From NCBI RefSeq assembly GCF_002810445.1, contig NZ_NEXS01000010.1, forward strand, positions 186,001-250,000: a DNA stretch of 64,000 bases. Direction: 5' to 3'. Under the pieces are notes generated by a model. The model had not been told where the DNA came from and did not search any database. It worked only from the letters and a program-made list of their open reading frames with translations. The position numbers and the translations under genes were made by a program. The DNA is from Advenella sp. S44 (lineage in GTDB: Bacteria; Pseudomonadota; Gammaproteobacteria; Burkholderiales; Burkholderiaceae_B). This document shows, piece by piece, positions 7,378-15,720 of this stretch (position 1 is its first letter; each line of letters opens with the position of its first letter).

Positions 7378-9174
7378 TCAATCACCCAGCAACGCGGCGG
7401 CAAATTCGGCGGCGACAAAGGGTTGCAGATCCTGCAATGACTCGCCCACGCCAATCCAGTAAACCGGCACGGGGCGCACGCCCTGGCTGCCTGCGGCCAC
7501 CGCCGCCAGCGTCCCCCCTTTTGCGGTCCCATCCAGTTTGGTGACAACCAGTCCGGTCAGTGTGAGTGCCGCATCAAAGGCCTTGATCTGAGAGATCGCG
7601 TTCTGTCCGGTATTGCCGTCGACCACCAACAGGATCTCGTGAGGCGCATCGCCATCGGCCTTGCCGATCACGCGCTTGATTTTTTTGAGCTCTTCCATCA
7701 GATGCAGCTGCGTGGGCAGTCGACCGGCGGTATCGACCATGACAATGGACGCCTTGCGCGCCCGGCCGGCGTTGACAGCATCAAAGGCCACGGCAGCCGG
7801 ATCTCCGCCATCCTGTGCGATCACCGCCACATTGTTGCGCGCCCCCCATTCAATCAGTTGTTCGCGTGCCGCCGCCCGGAAGGTATCGCCCGCAGCCAGC
7901 AGCACGCTATGTCCCTGCGCCTGGAAGTGATGCGCAAGCTTGCCGATAGAGGTGGTTTTGCCGGCGCCATTGACGCCCGCAATCATGACAACCCGGGTCT
8001 GGTCCGCACCAGCGTCAAAGGGCTTTTGCAGCGGCTGCAGATGCTCTGCCAATAGATCGCGCAAGGCGCGCTTAACCGTCTGCGCATCTTCAATGCGTTC
8101 TTTTTTTACCTTGTTGCGCAGTTTGCCCAGCAGCGACTCGGTCGCTTCCATCCCGGCGTCCGCCATGATGAGCGCCGTTTCCAGCTCCTCAAACAGATTT
8201 TCGTCAACCTTGACGCCGACAAACAGCGAACTGATATTGGAGCCGGTCCGGGATAACCCATCCTTCAGGCGCGCAAGCCACGATTTTCTGTCTGACTTCG
8301 GGCGTTCGGCCGCTGCCGGTGTTGTGGGCGCTTCCGGTGCTACTGCAGTCTGTCGCGTGGCAGCAACCGCGTCGGGAGTCTGGGCGGCATCGGATAGCTG
8401 AGCTGACTCGGAAACCTTGGCAGCCGCCGGCGCCTGCGCTTGCTGCGTAGTTGTAGCAACATCCGGCGGCACACTGGCTGCGTCGGAGATATTGCCGGCC
8501 GCAACGCGTCCAGCCGGTTCAGCCGAAGCAGCCGGGGCCTGATCCGGGGAATTGGCCCACACCGCATCGACGGGCTTTTTCGCTGTTGCCGCTTTTTCGG
8601 TCAGATCAATATGAACCGGCGCCGCCGCAGGCCCGGCATGCACTTTGCGTGTTGCGTCGGATGAGGTCGGGGTCGGTTCCGGTGTCCGAATCGGGGTCGA
8701 TGCTGGTGCTGGTGCTGCATTTGATGCTGGAGCCGGAGCCGATAATGGAGAAGACGACGGTGGCGCTGAGGCTGGCTCAGCCCCTGCGGCTTCGTTAGCC
8801 TCAGCCGACGCTGAAGATGAATCTGCGAACGCAGGCGCGGTTGCCTCGCGCACTGGCGGCTCCTGGCTCGGTGGTTCCTTTACCGGCGGCTCCCGGGACG
8901 GAGGCTCCTGCGGCGGAGGTTCGTTGGGCGCAGGGGGTTCTTTGGCGGGCGGTTCAGGTAAAGGCGGTTCCTTGACGGGCGGTTCCTGCGCAGCAGCCTG
9001 GCCCTCATCGTCAGTGACAGTTTCTTCGCGTTCTGACGCAATCGTATGTTCGGGCACAGGCTTGAGCGCAGCACCTTCTTCAAGCGTCTCGGGCTGACGG
9101 GTCTCGAGCACCGGTTCAACGGGCTTTTCCGCTGGCTCGCTGGATTTCTTTTTACGTTTGAAAAAACTGAACAT
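7378..9174 (-). CDS. ftsY: Signal recognition particle receptor FtsY
   Basis: A 598-residue SRP GTPase that docks SRP-ribosome complexes at the inner membrane. It has a basic N-terminus (MFSFFKRKKKS), a long disordered A region, then the N and G domains. Visible G motifs: G1 GVNGAGKTTS at 400-409, DTFRAAAREQL at about 430-440, G3 DTAGR at 481-485, G4 TKLD at 545-548. The A region is about 290 residues and unusually Pro/Ala/Glu-rich, with nine EPPxx-type pentapeptide repeats at about 61-107, making the protein longer than E. coli FtsY (497 residues). The gene diverges from rsmD, a neighbour relation seen widely in proteobacteria. Confidence 0.95.
   Translation of the reverse strand: MFSFFKRKKKSSEPAEKPVEPVLETRQPETLEEGAALKPVPEHTIASEREETVTDDEGQAAAQEPPVKEPPLPEPPAKEPPAPNEPPPQEPPSREPPVKEPPSQEPPVREATAPAFADSSSASAEANEAAGAEPASAPPSSSPLSAPAPASNAAPAPASTPIRTPEPTPTSSDATRKVHAGPAAAPVHIDLTEKAATAKKPVDAVWANSPDQAPAASAEPAGRVAAGNISDAASVPPDVATTTQQAQAPAAAKVSESAQLSDAAQTPDAVAATRQTAVAPEAPTTPAAAERPKSDRKSWLARLKDGLSRTGSNISSLFVGVKVDENLFEELETALIMADAGMEATESLLGKLRNKVKKERIEDAQTVKRALRDLLAEHLQPLQKPFDAGADQTRVVMIAGVNGAGKTTSIGKLAHHFQAQGHSVLLAAGDTFRAAAREQLIEWGARNNVAVIAQDGGDPAAVAFDAVNAGRARKASIVMVDTAGRLPTQLHLMEELKKIKRVIGKADGDAPHEILLVVDGNTGQNAISQIKAFDAALTLTGLVVTKLDGTAKGGTLAAVAAGSQGVRPVPVYWIGVGESLQDLQPFVAAEFAAALLGD
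8855..8992. repeat. 15-bp tandem repeat array inside ftsY (EPPxx repeats)
   Basis: Eight 15-bp units and one 18-bp unit, built on GGCGGTTCC on the plus strand. The coding strand gives EPPVK, EPPLP, EPPAK, EPPAPN, EPPPQ, EPPSR, EPPVK, EPPSQ, EPPVR. All units keep the reading frame. The array lies in the acidic A domain, where sequence is loosely constrained. Confidence 0.85.
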
Positions 9175-9244
9175 AGGTTGTCGCAGGAAAGTGAATACTA
9201 CAATGACGATAGGATCTTCTATTTTAACAGTCTACCTCACAACA

Positions 9245-9856
9245 ATGATGAAACCAGCAAACCGCAAGGCAGGCACCTCAGGCAAACGCCAGACCATCCG
9301 AATTATTGGCGGCCAATATCGACGCTCGCTGATCCCGGTGGCGGATGCCAACGGGCTGCGCCCGACCGCTGACCGCATTCGCGAAACGCTGTTTAACTGG
9401 CTGAATCACCTGTGGGATGGCCGGTTCGATGATAAATCGGTGCTCGACCTGTTTGCGGGCACTGGCGCGCTGGGTTTTGAGGCCGCCTCACGCGGCGCCG
9501 CCCATGTACAAATGGCCGAAACCAACACGGCTGCGCTGGCCTGCCTGCGCGCCACGCGTGACAAGCTGCAGGCCAATCAGGTACGCATCAACAGTGCAGA
9601 TGCCTTTCTGATGCTCAAACGCATGGACGCCTCCCGGTTTGACCTGGTGTTGCTGGACCCACCGTTCGCGGGCAAGTTGTTTGATCGACTCTTTCCCTTT
9701 TTACCGGCCATCGTCAAACCGGGCGGGCTGGTTTATATTGAGTCGGATCAGCCCGAAGACCCCGGACCAGACCTGCCCATCATTCGGCAGGGCAAGGCGG
9801 GGCAGGTATATTATCAGTTACATGAACACCTTATTGCACCGCACAAAAGCGAGTAA
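9245..9856 (+). CDS. rsmD: 16S rRNA (guanine(966)-N2)-methyltransferase RsmD
   Basis: 203 residues. A SAM-dependent methyltransferase that modifies G966 of 16S rRNA. The family N-terminus RIIGGQYRRS followed by GLRPTADRIRETLFNWL is visible; the SAM-binding loop is LDLFAGTGALGFEAASRGA and the catalytic motif is LLDPPF. The start is uncertain: in-frame candidates are at 9203 and 9245/9248. I take 9245 because it puts the RIIGG motif about 17-20 residues from the N-terminus, as in known RsmD proteins. The gap to the divergent ftsY start (9174) is 70 bp, so both promoters must lie there. Confidence 0.9.
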   Translation: MMKPANRKAGTSGKRQTIRIIGGQYRRSLIPVADANGLRPTADRIRETLFNWLNHLWDGRFDDKSVLDLFAGTGALGFEAASRGAAHVQMAETNTAALACLRATRDKLQANQVRINSADAFLMLKRMDASRFDLVLLDPPFAGKLFDRLFPFLPAIVKPGGLVYIESDQPEDPGPDLPIIRQGKAGQVYYQLHEHLIAPHKSE

Positions 9857-9862
9857 ATACCT

Positions 9863-9868
9863 TATAAT
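9863..9868 (+). promoter_or_regulatory. Consensus -10 hexamer upstream of coaD
   Basis: TATAAT at 9863-9868, 75-80 nt before the coaD start and just after the rsmD stop. The -35 is weak (GCACAA at 9841-9846, 16-nt spacer), so this is a tentative internal promoter for coaD. Confidence 0.35.
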
Positions 9869-9943
9869 CGACGTTTCTTTAAACGCTCAGGCCGTATTTC
9901 GGCCCTCTTTCCCGGCATCGATCGGGAACACACGGAGCTCATG

Positions 9944-10462
9944 ATGATCACTGCTGTATATCCAGGAACATTTGATCCTCTCACCCGCGGACACGAGGAT
10001 TTGGTCCGTCGCGCAGCCAGTCTGTTTGATCACGTGGTGGTTGGCGTAGCGGTCAGCGCCGGCAAGAACCCATTGTTTACGATCGAAGAGCGCTTGCAGA
10101 TTGCCGAAGAGGTGCTGGGACATTATCCGAATGTTTCGGTCAAGAGCTTTGGCGGTTTGCTCAAGGATTTTGTACGCCAGGAAGATGCCCGCATCATTGT
10201 GCGCGGCCTGCGCGCCGTCTCCGACTTCGAATACGAATTCCAGATGGCAGGCATGAACCGCCATCTGCTGCCCGATGTAGAAACGCTGTTTATGACGCCG
10301 TCAGATCAATACCAGTTTATTTCCGGCACATTTGTCCGCGAAATCGCGCTGCTTGGCGGCGATGTGGGTAAATTCGTATTCCCCTCGGTCGAACGCTGGC
10401 TTCAGGAAAAATCCAAGGCCCGCCTGGCTGCCAGAGCCGCTCAGTCCTCCGATAGCCAGTAA
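9944..10462 (+). CDS. coaD: Pantetheine-phosphate adenylyltransferase (phosphopantetheine adenylyltransferase)
   Basis: 172 residues. Catalyses the fourth step of coenzyme A synthesis, transferring AMP from ATP to 4'-phosphopantetheine. The N-terminus [20 protein letters not shown] carries the TxGH nucleotidyltransferase motif; [20 protein letters not shown] and ISGTFVRE are further family signatures. Two adjacent ATGs exist (9941 and 9944); GGAG at 9933-9936 is better spaced for 9944, but 9941 cannot be excluded. The stop TAA at 10460-10462 is followed, in the same frame, by a 78-codon stop-free run of 15-bp repeats. Confidence 0.95.
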   Translation: MITAVYPGTFDPLTRGHEDLVRRAASLFDHVVVGVAVSAGKNPLFTIEERLQIAEEVLGHYPNVSVKSFGGLLKDFVRQEDARIIVRGLRAVSDFEYEFQMAGMNRHLLPDVETLFMTPSDQYQFISGTFVREIALLGGDVGKFVFPSVERWLQEKSKARLAARAAQSSDSQ

Positions 10463-10475
10463 AATCAACACGCGA

Positions 10476-10595
10476 GGTTAATAAACGCTGGGGTCACAAA
10501 CGCTGGGTTCATAGCTGCGGGGCTTATTGGCGCCAGGTTAATAGGCGCGGGTTTCATACCGGCGGATTTACCGGGGGCGCATCAGGGGGCGCCAG
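10476..10595. repeat. 15-bp degenerate tandem repeat array downstream of coaD
   Basis: Seven phase-perfect 15-bp units from 10476 to 10580 (for example GGTTAATAAACGCTG at 10476-10490, GGTTCATAGCTGCGG at 10506-10520, GGTTAATAGGCGCGG at 10536-10550) and a decayed eighth to 10595. The coaD frame stays open from its stop to a TAA at 10697-10699 and would read ARLIN AGVTN AGFIA AGLIG ARLIG AGFIP ADLPG, close to the pentapeptide-repeat consensus A(D/N)LxG. There is no start codon at the head of this frame. The rest of the 324-bp coaD-ferredoxin gap holds a CCCCCTGGGGG inverted repeat (about 10605-10615) and the ferredoxin promoter. Confidence 0.8.
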
Positions 10596-10739
10596 TAGGC
10601 GATTCCCCCTGGGGGAGCGGCTTCAGGCCTTATTCCACAATGCCTGCTGCGAGGTGCCGTCGTTCAAGCGTGCACCAGCTGCTCGTGAAACACCATTAAC
10701 CCTGATACCCTTGCCTGTTTTCAGGCATTTATCTCACCG

Positions 10740-10766
10740 TTGTCGTACACTGTGTTTGTGTATAAA
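10740..10766 (+). promoter_or_regulatory. Putative promoter of the ferredoxin gene
   Basis: TTGTCG (10740-10745) and TATAAA (10761-10766) with a 15-nt spacer. The -10 is preceded by TG one base away, an extended -10-like element that can compensate for the short spacer. It lies about 20 nt before the ferredoxin ATG. Confidence 0.45.
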
Positions 10767-10786
10767 CGAAAAGCGCCGGAAAGATT

Positions 10787-11038
10787 ATGGCCCTGCTAAT
10801 TACCGATGAATGCATCAACTGTGACGTCTGCGAACCGCAGTGTCCGAATGAAGCCATCTATATGGGTGTGGATTTTTATGAAATCGACCCCGCCAAATGC
10901 ACCGAATGCGTGGGGCATCATGGCGAGCCGCAATGCCAGGTGGTCTGCCCCGTCGAGTGTATCGAGATCAATCCCGAGTGGAAGGAATCCGAGGGCATGC
11001 TCATGGCCAAATTCTATAAGCTGACCGCAGCCGCCTGA
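10787..11038 (+). CDS. YfhL-family 2[4Fe-4S] dicluster ferredoxin
   Basis: 83 residues. The first cluster motif is CINCDVCEPQCP (residues 9-20). The second starts at CTEC with an insertion before CQVVCP (CVGHHGEPQCQVVCPVEC), the feature that marks the YfhL/ferredoxin type with an extended second-motif loop. It is a small cytosolic electron carrier; its partner is not evident here. Purine-rich GGAAAG precedes the ATG closely. Location after coaD is a common betaproteobacterial arrangement. Confidence 0.92.
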   Translation: MALLITDECINCDVCEPQCPNEAIYMGVDFYEIDPAKCTECVGHHGEPQCQVVCPVECIEINPEWKESEGMLMAKFYKLTAAA

Positions 11039-11236
11039 AAAAAGCGGCGCTGGCATGCCTTGTCGGCCGCGCGAGAACGTTGTCATCAGACAGCGCTAAT
11101 CGCCGTTATCTCTTGCCCGCCGCTTCACCTGATCACCGTCCCACCTGATCGCCACCCCACCCCCTTTGCAGTCCTGGATGAGCGCGACCCCGGCCCGGCA
11201 ACGTGGCTGCCAGCGGTTGCCCGGCTGATGTGAGCA

Positions 11237-11611
11237 CTACACCGTCAATGTTTCGTCCGGGTGCAGCTTGACCAGTCGAACCGGCCGCTCCAGCAGTTTA
11301 CTGAACCAGGCGTCGGCCAATTGTCCTTCACTGACTACGCACAAGGAGCGCCCGTCTAGCTGGGCCTCTTCGAACGCATCTTCATCGTCTTCCAGCACAT
11401 CTACCGGAATATCCAGGCGCAGCATGCCGGGGGCACGGATCACCAGATAATCAAAACGGATGATAAGCTCAATCTGCTTCAATTGTTGATCGTCTTTGTC
11501 CAGCGCCTGTGACTGCCCATCGATAAGCAGCCAGCGCAGGTGCGCTGCCGGATTGACCGGCCCGGCAATGGGCGGACATTGATAAATAGGCTGGAACTCA
11601 GATGTTGTCAT
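11237..11611 (-). CDS. MOSC N-terminal beta-barrel domain-like protein (no MOSC catalytic domain)
   Basis: 124 residues. The pattern LRWLLIDGQSQALDKDDQQL, then YLVIRAPGMLRLDIP, then VVSEGQLADAWFSKLLERPVRLV resembles the N-terminal beta-barrel domain found before MOSC domains (RWMLVD...LTQR...L.L.APG...V..W.S..LG...RLV). The catalytic MOSC domain itself is missing and the frame ends after the barrel. It is the downstream partner of asmA (35-nt gap, same strand). Function unknown; the assignment rests on motif resemblance and should be treated as tentative. No clear Shine-Dalgarno. Confidence 0.6.
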   Translation of the reverse strand: MTTSEFQPIYQCPPIAGPVNPAAHLRWLLIDGQSQALDKDDQQLKQIELIIRFDYLVIRAPGMLRLDIPVDVLEDDEDAFEEAQLDGRSLCVVSEGQLADAWFSKLLERPVRLVKLHPDETLTV

Positions 11612-11646
11612 AATGCAAAATCGGAAATGGAGAAATTGCCCGCCAA

Positions 11647-14448
11647 TTACTTGGCGGAGTCGGTTTTGGCAGGTGAATCGGCTGGGGCCGGCAGCTTTGC
11701 TGCCGGTGTATCTGCAGCCGGTGTATCCGCTGGAGATGCTTCATCCGCCGCCGCAGCATCGGCGGGAGCATTGCTGGCAGGCGCAGATTGCGCCGGGGGC
11801 TGATTGCTATCTGTTGCCGGCGCTGCCGGTGCAGACGCCGACGGCGCGGCTTCCTGGCCGTTGGGCGCGTTCGCAGGATCCGTGTTTGGCTCAGGCGGCG
11901 TAACTGCCTGACCATCCTGACTGTTTGCAGCATCCGCTTTTGGCTGCGCCTGCGCTGCGGCGGCCTCCTGGGCGGCCTTTTGCGCCTGGGCTTGTTTTTC
12001 CTTGCGCTGTCGGACGAACTGGCTGATAGGCGTATTATTCAATTGTTGCCATTTGACCTTCAACTGAGCATTACCGGGCGTTCCGCTCAATTCAAATGGC
12101 AATGTCACCTGCTTGATGCTCAGGTGCAGTCCATCCTGGTTCAGCGTGACCGGCTGACGCGTGACAAACTTGCCAGGAAATGAAAACTTGTTATTGACCA
12201 AGTTGTATACCGCCAGATTATCATCGGCCTCAATCAGCAAGGGGTCGGTCAGCAGACTGAAATTGGCAAAATGCAGCTCGCCCTCGTCCAGCACCAATTT
12301 GGTTTTCAGCGTCTCGTACGGCGTTTTGGCGGCAGGGTCAAATTTCCAGCCGCCGGCCTGTTCAGTGCTGTTGGCGTACGCCGCCGGATCGCTCAGAACG
12401 GGAGTCAGGTCAAAGCCACTGATCGTGCCGTTGCTAGCCTGCCCTTCCAGCGATCCGGTCGCATTGGCCAGCCAGTTGGCGTCGCCCTCTGCGCTTCGCG
12501 AAGCAAAGACCAGCGCGAACGTGCCTGTACCGGTCATGATCGGGTTCATGCCCAGGCCTTTGAGCAGCGGTTCAATGGACACGTTCTGAAAGTTAAGCTT
12601 GGTGGTGACCTCATTGTCCTTCATGTTGATCAGCGCATCGCCCTGCACCTGGCCGTCAAAGATGCTTGATTTGATATTGCTGATCCCCAGTTGATTCTTG
12701 GTCAGATTCAGGGCAGCCGTGACATCGTTGTATACCACGCCATGATAGGTGATCTGCTTCAGACTGGCAGTCCCGGACCCAACCAGCGAACCCATCAGAT
12801 CGCTCACGAGGTTGCGTACGGCGGTGCTAGTGGGCTTGGCATCGGCCGGCTCCTCGGGCTTGGCCGCAGGCGTCGCCTTGGCAGCGCCAGAAGCAGGAGG
12901 CACAGCTGCCGCACCCGACACGTCGTCGATCAGCTCATCCAGATTCACCGAGTCGGCGCCCACGACAAAACGCACATAAGGCTCATTGAACTGCGAAATG
13001 CTGCCGTCAAAGCTGAATTTGCCGGAATTGATAACGGCATCGGCCTTGAAGCTGGCCTCGTCTTTGAGGAAATCGGCGCTGAAGGTCCCGATTAGCGGAA
13101 TATTCTGCTCACGGGTTTCCACATCCTTGAGCAGAATATTGCCGCTCATGGCTGAAAGCGCAACAAGGCGTCGCGCCAGATCCATTTTTGCAGGAGACGA
13201 AATATTGAAATTGACCGCGCGCTTACTGCCGCGCGCATACGCTCCATCAAGCTTGATTTCGGCCACATTCAGGGCGTCGGACGTGCCGCTGATGCCCTGC
13301 ATCCGGAAATTGACGCCGAACTGTTCCTTGCCCTTAATTTGCACCGAGCCGGTCAGCGGCTTGCCACCGGCGCCAGTCGGCGAAATATCCAGGGCAGGCG
13401 AATTGAGCACCCATTCATAGCTTTCTTTGTCTTCATCTGAAGCCGTGCCCTTGACGGCAAAATTGGTCATCTGCAGCAACGGCGCAGTCGAGTCAAAATT
13501 CAGCTTGGGCGCCGCCAGGGTCATGTCCAGATTGCGCAAGCCCGTGCCCTTGGCCCCTTTGCCGGAGATTGTCATGTCAATACCCGAGCCGGTCAGCGCA
13601 TGGGCAAAACTGTCGATCTCGAAGTCGCCGGTCAGGGTACCGGTTTGCACATCCACATCGCCGACCACACCCTTGATATTGGCCTCCAGATTGCGCGCCG
13701 AATACAGCTTGGTGACCGGATCCAGTTTAACCAGGCCCTGAATATTCACGTTGGCGTTGGCAACCGGGCGGGCACCCTCCAGTTTACCGGTGACAGAGAC
13801 GTCAAAAGGCTGATCGAACGTGACTCTACCCGTATTGACGGTCATGTTGTTCAGGCGCATGTCCAGGCCGCTCAGCCTGTCCTTATAAAAAATGGCGCCG
13901 TTCTGCACTTCAAGACCGGCAATGTCGATTTTGAAGTCGGTCTTTTTGGGCTGCGGCAACACGCTGTTGCTCTCTGACGCTACGGCGGGCTCTGGACGAA
14001 TCTCGTCGCTTTTGAAGCGCGGGTCGACCGCCTCAAGGGCAGGCGGGTCCTGGGTCAGCAAATCTTCAAAATTGAAGTTGCCTTTTTCATCACGCACGAT
14101 CCAGCCCTTCAGGCCAGAGACAGCGACATGGTCGACCACCAGACGGTTTGACATGAGCGGCCAGATGGCCACGGCAAAACGGGCACTGTCGATAGAAGCA
14201 AAAGTGGTGGTGGAGTTGGGCTCGGACAGTGAAATTTTTCGGACTGACAGACCAATACGCGGGAACAGGGACAGTTCCAGGTCGCCTTCGATCACCATGG
14301 TACGGTTGTACCGTTCCTGCACAACGCTTTCGATCTTGTGTTTATAGGCGTTCGGATCGAACGTCAGTAAGAAGACAGCTGCGCCGACAAAGGCAACCAG
14401 CATCAGCACCACAAGGCCAATCAGAATTCTTTTAAGCCAGACTTTCAT
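11647..14448 (-). CDS. asmA: AsmA-family inner-membrane-anchored periplasmic protein
   Basis: 933 residues. One N-terminal membrane anchor (about residues 7-30) is followed by the AsmA start signature LTFDPNAYKHKIESVVQERY and LELSLFPRIGLSVRKISLSE, then a large beta-rich periplasmic region. Proteins of this family, like TamB at the other end of this window, are thought to form hydrophobic grooves moving lipids between membranes; loss affects outer-membrane homeostasis in E. coli. The last ~110 residues are a low-complexity Ala/Pro/Asp/Gln tail, partly built from 15-bp repeats (ADTPA ADTPA). The family and topology are clear; the specific cargo is unknown. Confidence 0.88.
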   Translation of the reverse strand: MKVWLKRILIGLVVLMLVAFVGAAVFLLTFDPNAYKHKIESVVQERYNRTMVIEGDLELSLFPRIGLSVRKISLSEPNSTTTFASIDSARFAVAIWPLMSNRLVVDHVAVSGLKGWIVRDEKGNFNFEDLLTQDPPALEAVDPRFKSDEIRPEPAVASESNSVLPQPKKTDFKIDIAGLEVQNGAIFYKDRLSGLDMRLNNMTVNTGRVTFDQPFDVSVTGKLEGARPVANANVNIQGLVKLDPVTKLYSARNLEANIKGVVGDVDVQTGTLTGDFEIDSFAHALTGSGIDMTISGKGAKGTGLRNLDMTLAAPKLNFDSTAPLLQMTNFAVKGTASDEDKESYEWVLNSPALDISPTGAGGKPLTGSVQIKGKEQFGVNFRMQGISGTSDALNVAEIKLDGAYARGSKRAVNFNISSPAKMDLARRLVALSAMSGNILLKDVETREQNIPLIGTFSADFLKDEASFKADAVINSGKFSFDGSISQFNEPYVRFVVGADSVNLDELIDDVSGAAAVPPASGAAKATPAAKPEEPADAKPTSTAVRNLVSDLMGSLVGSGTASLKQITYHGVVYNDVTAALNLTKNQLGISNIKSSIFDGQVQGDALINMKDNEVTTKLNFQNVSIEPLLKGLGMNPIMTGTGTFALVFASRSAEGDANWLANATGSLEGQASNGTISGFDLTPVLSDPAAYANSTEQAGGWKFDPAAKTPYETLKTKLVLDEGELHFANFSLLTDPLLIEADDNLAVYNLVNNKFSFPGKFVTRQPVTLNQDGLHLSIKQVTLPFELSGTPGNAQLKVKWQQLNNTPISQFVRQRKEKQAQAQKAAQEAAAAQAQPKADAANSQDGQAVTPPEPNTDPANAPNGQEAAPSASAPAAPATDSNQPPAQSAPASNAPADAAAADEASPADTPAADTPAAKLPAPADSPAKTDSAK
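11699..11743. repeat. 15-bp repeats in the 3' end of asmA
   Basis: GCTGCCGGTGTATCT (11699-11713), GCAGCCGGTGTATCC (11714-11728) and the diverged GCTGGAGATGCTTCA (11729-11743). They encode ADTPA, ADTPA and EASPA in the disordered tail. Confidence 0.65.
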
Positions 14449-14878
14449 GGGCGGCTTGATCTCTCATTCATAATAAGTGGGAACAGCCCGCTCAATGACC
14501 GCGTGTTATCCCAATAACGCTCGGCCGACAGGAATGCTTGTCATTGCCAAATGGCGCCAGCGCCCGCAATCGCCAGGCTACATTTGCCGGGAAAAGCAAT
14601 ACCGCCACGCAAAAATGCGCCAACAGATACCACAAAACGGCCAGCCATGCTTGGGCAATCACGGCGCACGACCCCGCAGACATGCGCCATTGTGGCGCCC
14701 GCACCTTCGTTGCGCCGGCGACAAGGCAAGACCCTTTTCCTGGATAGACAACCAGGGTGCCGGATGCCGGTCGAGCCAAAGCCATGTTGTGCCTGCCGAA
14801 AGCGTCTGTCTGCAGTTTATCGGGCTGTAAGTGTGGTTATGCTAACAGATATGGCATTTGAATGCAGGCACAACAGGA
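14449..14878. other. 430-bp gap between asmA and yidB without a supported gene
   Basis: It must contain the asmA promoter. Short open frames on both strands lack Shine-Dalgarno sequences and recognisable domains. One on the minus strand (14785-14492) would encode a hydrophobic stretch but is Ala/Arg/Cys-rich in the manner of random GC-rich sequence. I see no RNA gene. Confidence 0.5.
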
Positions 14879-15415
14879 CTATTTGAACAGTGAGGAAAGC
14901 GAATTGAGCAATTCGTTCTCGCCACGCACCTGTCCGTCGGCGGGGATTTGCCCGTCCGGGGTGGATTTGTCGACCACTTGCGGCAAAATACCCGACAGGG
15001 TTCCCAGGATGTCATCACGCGAGTAACCGGACTGCTGGGCGATGCTATCCACCGTATCTGCACCCAGCGCCGTGTCAACCTGTTGCGGCGAAATATCCTG
15101 ATTCTCACCTGAGTTGACCCAGGAATTGAAAATATCTCCCAGGCCGCCGCGCTGGAATTTTTCGGCCAGGCCACCCAGGCCGCCCTGCTGGTTATTCAGC
15201 ACAGACATGATCACGGGCAGCAGCGCCCCCAGCGCGCCCAGGTTAATGCCGCCAGCCAAACCGCCCAGGCTGCCAAGCCCGCCCTGCCCGTCCTGCGGAT
15301 CGAGCGGCGCCTGTTCGGACGCCACCTGGCCATCCTGTCTTTGTTCACCTTGTGTCTGGTCTTCGGGCTTTTTGCCACCGCCCAGAACAGCATTGACTGC
15401 ATCCAGAATTCCCAT
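14879..15415 (-). CDS. YidB family protein (DUF937)
   Basis: 178 residues. Starts MGILDAVNAVLGGGKK and has the Gly/Leu-rich core (GGLGSLGGLAGGINLGALGA, then NQQGGLGGLAEKFQRGGLGD) followed by the conserved SWVNSGENQDISPQQVDTAL and GADTVDSIAQQSGYSRDDIL segments of DUF937/YidB. The biochemical role is not known. AAGGAAAG stands at good distance before the ATG. The gene is monocistronic between asmA and ychF. Confidence 0.85.
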   Translation of the reverse strand: MGILDAVNAVLGGGKKPEDQTQGEQRQDGQVASEQAPLDPQDGQGGLGSLGGLAGGINLGALGALLPVIMSVLNNQQGGLGGLAEKFQRGGLGDIFNSWVNSGENQDISPQQVDTALGADTVDSIAQQSGYSRDDILGTLSGILPQVVDKSTPDGQIPADGQVRGENELLNSLSSLFK

Positions 15416-15623
15416 GATCTTTCCTTGATTAAATAAGAAGAAGAATTTTGACTATAACACCAGAATACACAGAGATCACGAATGTGATTTCCCGGATAAA
15501 CAATTGATACAGTGCTGTTTCTTGCTGTTGCAAGGCTGCCGGTACGCCATACCTGTCCCATCTGAGGCCGGCTTTGAAGACGTCCGCCACTTGCCAATGC
15601 CGAAATTCTAAACGGCCCGGTGC

Positions 15624-15655
15624 AAAAACAGCAAAGCCGCGAACAGGCGCGGCTT
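15624..15655 (-). terminator. Rho-independent terminator downstream of ychF
   Basis: Stem AAGCCGCG (15634-15641) with CGCGGCTT (15648-15655), loop 6 nt. On the minus strand it is followed by TGCTGTTTTT. It lies 66 nt beyond the ychF stop codon. The rest of the 305-bp yidB-ychF gap holds a small inverted repeat ATCAC-N4-GTGAT near 15475-15488 and the yidB promoter region. Confidence 0.8.
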
Positions 15656-15720
15656 GCAGAATGTGGGGAGGTCACGATAGCACCTGCCAGACACAGGCTT
15701 GGTAAATCCCGGCTTAATTT

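Noticed and set aside
14492-14785. 97-codon minus-strand frame with a hydrophobic segment between asmA and yidB
   Set aside because: No ribosome-binding site, unusual Arg/Cys/Ala content, no family resemblance; treated as non-coding.
15475-15488. ATCAC-N4-GTGAT inverted repeat upstream of yidB as a CRP/FNR-type site
   Set aside because: Half-sites are in the reverse orientation and spacing of the TGTGA-N6-TCACA consensus; too short to claim.
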